5,706 nucleotides of DNA, taken from the NCBI GenBank assembly GCA_022708585.1, contig JAKIYJ010000102.1, positions 1-5,706 on the forward strand, in the 5' to 3' direction. The notes beneath the pieces are model-generated. The model was given only the letters and a program-made list of their open reading frames with translations, was not told the origin of the DNA and did no database searches. Shown here in pieces: positions 4,911 to 5,706 of the stretch. The stretch is from Bacteroidota bacterium (GTDB taxonomy: Bacteria; Bacteroidota; Bacteroidia; Bacteroidales; JAKIYJ01). The position numbers and the translations under genes were made by a program. The number at the start of each line of letters is the position of its first letter. The first letter of the stretch is position 1.

Positions 4911-5706
4911 AGCACCATTGCGTATAGGACTCGCTGGAGGAGGCACAGATGTATCCCCATACTGTGATATATTTGGCGGAGCAATCCTTAATGCAACTAT
5001 CAGTATGTACGCATATACAAGCATAATACCCCGAAATGATAACAAAATAATAATAAAATCATTAGACAGACAACAACAACAGATTTTTGACTCTTCTTTA
5101 TTTCTGCCTGTTAATGGAGAGCTGGATTTGCACAAAGGAGTATATAACAAAATTGTAAGGGATTTCATTAATAAACCATTATCATTTGAGATGGCAACTT
5201 ATGTTGATGCGCCCGCTGGCTCCGGTTTAGGAACAAGTTCAACTCTCGTTGTTTCAATACTGGGAGCTTTTGCTGAATGGTTAAAACTTCCATTAGGAGA
5301 ATATGATATGGCACAACTCGCATATCAAATAGAACGTATTGATTTAGATATGGCCGGAGGCAGGCAAGATCAATATGCAGCAACATTTGGAGGTGTTAAT
5401 TATATGGAATTCAGCGGCAATGGCAAAGTTATAGTAAATCCATTACGTATAAAAGATAAATATTTAGATGAACTGGCCAACAATCTGGTTTTATATTACA
5501 CAGAAACAAGTCGTTTATCTTCAAAAATTATAGAAGAACAGGTACAGAATGTAAATAAAAAAAATGAAAAATCAGTAGAAGCCATGCATAAATTGAAAGA
5601 ACAGGCTATAATGATGAAAGAAGCTCTTTTGACAGGCAATCTGGAACAAATTGGAGAAATTTTAAATTTTGGATGGATTAACAAGAAAAATATGGCAAAA
5701 GGCATA
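4894..5706 (+). CDS. hddA: GHMP-family sugar kinase, HddA-type heptose 7-phosphate kinase (3' end outside window)
   Basis: The frame is open from ATG 4894 to the window end: 271 residues, with roughly 70 missing relative to a usual ~340. RSKAPLRIGLAGGGTDVSPY (4-23) is the first GHMP motif in its HddA form. PAGSGLGTSSTLVVS (107-121) is the ATP-binding phosphate loop. GGRQDQYAATFGG (155-167) is the conserved segment with the catalytic-region Asp, and FAEWLKLPLGEY (126-137) is also characteristic. The third GHMP motif, GAGAGGF-like, would lie past the end. From memory it resembles Campylobacter HddA, which phosphorylates D-glycero-D-manno-heptose 7-phosphate at C1 using ATP for GDP-heptose synthesis. 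Related GHMP kinases act on other sugars, so the substrate is inferred. The start overlaps the GT4 stop by 17 bases, implying translational coupling. In known loci, gmhA-, gmhB- and hddC-like genes are neighbours; they would be expected just downstream. Confidence 0.85.
   Translation, partial: MIIRSKAPLRIGLAGGGTDVSPYCDIFGGAILNATISMYAYTSIIPRNDNKIIIKSLDRQQQQIFDSSLFLPVNGELDLHKGVYNKIVRDFINKPLSFEMATYVDAPAGSGLGTSSTLVVSILGAFAEWLKLPLGEYDMAQLAYQIERIDLDMAGGRQDQYAATFGGVNYMEFSGNGKVIVNPLRIKDKYLDELANNLVLYYTETSRLSSKIIEEQVQNVNKKNEKSVEAMHKLKEQAIMMKEALLTGNLEQIGEILNFGWINKKNMAKGI

Noticed and set aside
4727..5705. Four minus-strand open frames (4727-4984, 4887-5168, 5168-5386, 5496-5705)
   Set aside because: All are antisense to the end of the GT4 gene or to the GHMP kinase, whose motifs are clear on the plus strand; they show no family features.

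Overview
The window is an AT-rich stretch of a bacterial chromosome that most likely comes from the phylum Bacteroidota. Four things point there. The SRP RNA gene has a promoter matching the Bacteroidota consensus (TTTG, 20 bases, TAnnTTTG). No gene has a clear Shine-Dalgarno sequence. One gene encodes a DUF4199-type membrane protein, a family I know mainly from this phylum. The first protein carries paired SPOR-type domains of a Bacteroidota style. Identification to genus is not possible by eye.

Layout: (1) 1-858, + strand, is the 3' part of a gene whose start lies outside the window; it encodes two SPOR-like domains. (2) 859-1300 has no gene. It holds a ~152-bp MITE-like repeat element (20-bp imperfect terminal inverted repeats, a 48-base internal hairpin and three GTTCGA units), then AT-rich DNA with short iterated repeats running up to the next start codon. 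(3) 1301-1927, + strand, encodes a Sua5/YciO/YrdC-family protein that resembles E. coli YciO more than TsaC. (4) 1958-2052, - strand, is the small 4.5S-type signal recognition particle RNA (ffs), with its own promoter and a U-rich 3' end, convergent with gene 3. (5) 2173-5706, + strand, is a compact gene cluster: a DUF4199 membrane protein, a membrane-anchored GT2 glycosyltransferase (32-nt overlap), a GT4 glycosyltransferase (25-nt gap) and an HddA-type GHMP sugar kinase (17-nt overlap), the last cut by the window end.

How the genes work together (inference): the kinase resembles D-glycero-alpha-D-manno-heptose 7-phosphate kinase, which makes the 1,7-bisphosphate on the way to GDP-heptose. 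The GT4 enzyme would transfer a nucleotide sugar onto a glycan. The GT2 enzyme, of the polyprenyl-phosphate-glycosyltransferase type, would supply a lipid-linked sugar at the inner membrane. Together they look like the beginning of a surface-polysaccharide or glycoprotein-glycan locus. The Sua5/YciO gene and ffs are housekeeping-type genes.

I see no CRISPR array, defence system, tRNA, rRNA or transposase gene. The most unusual items are the MITE-like element, the A10 tract at the start of the GT4 gene, and the altered active-site motifs of the YciO-like protein.
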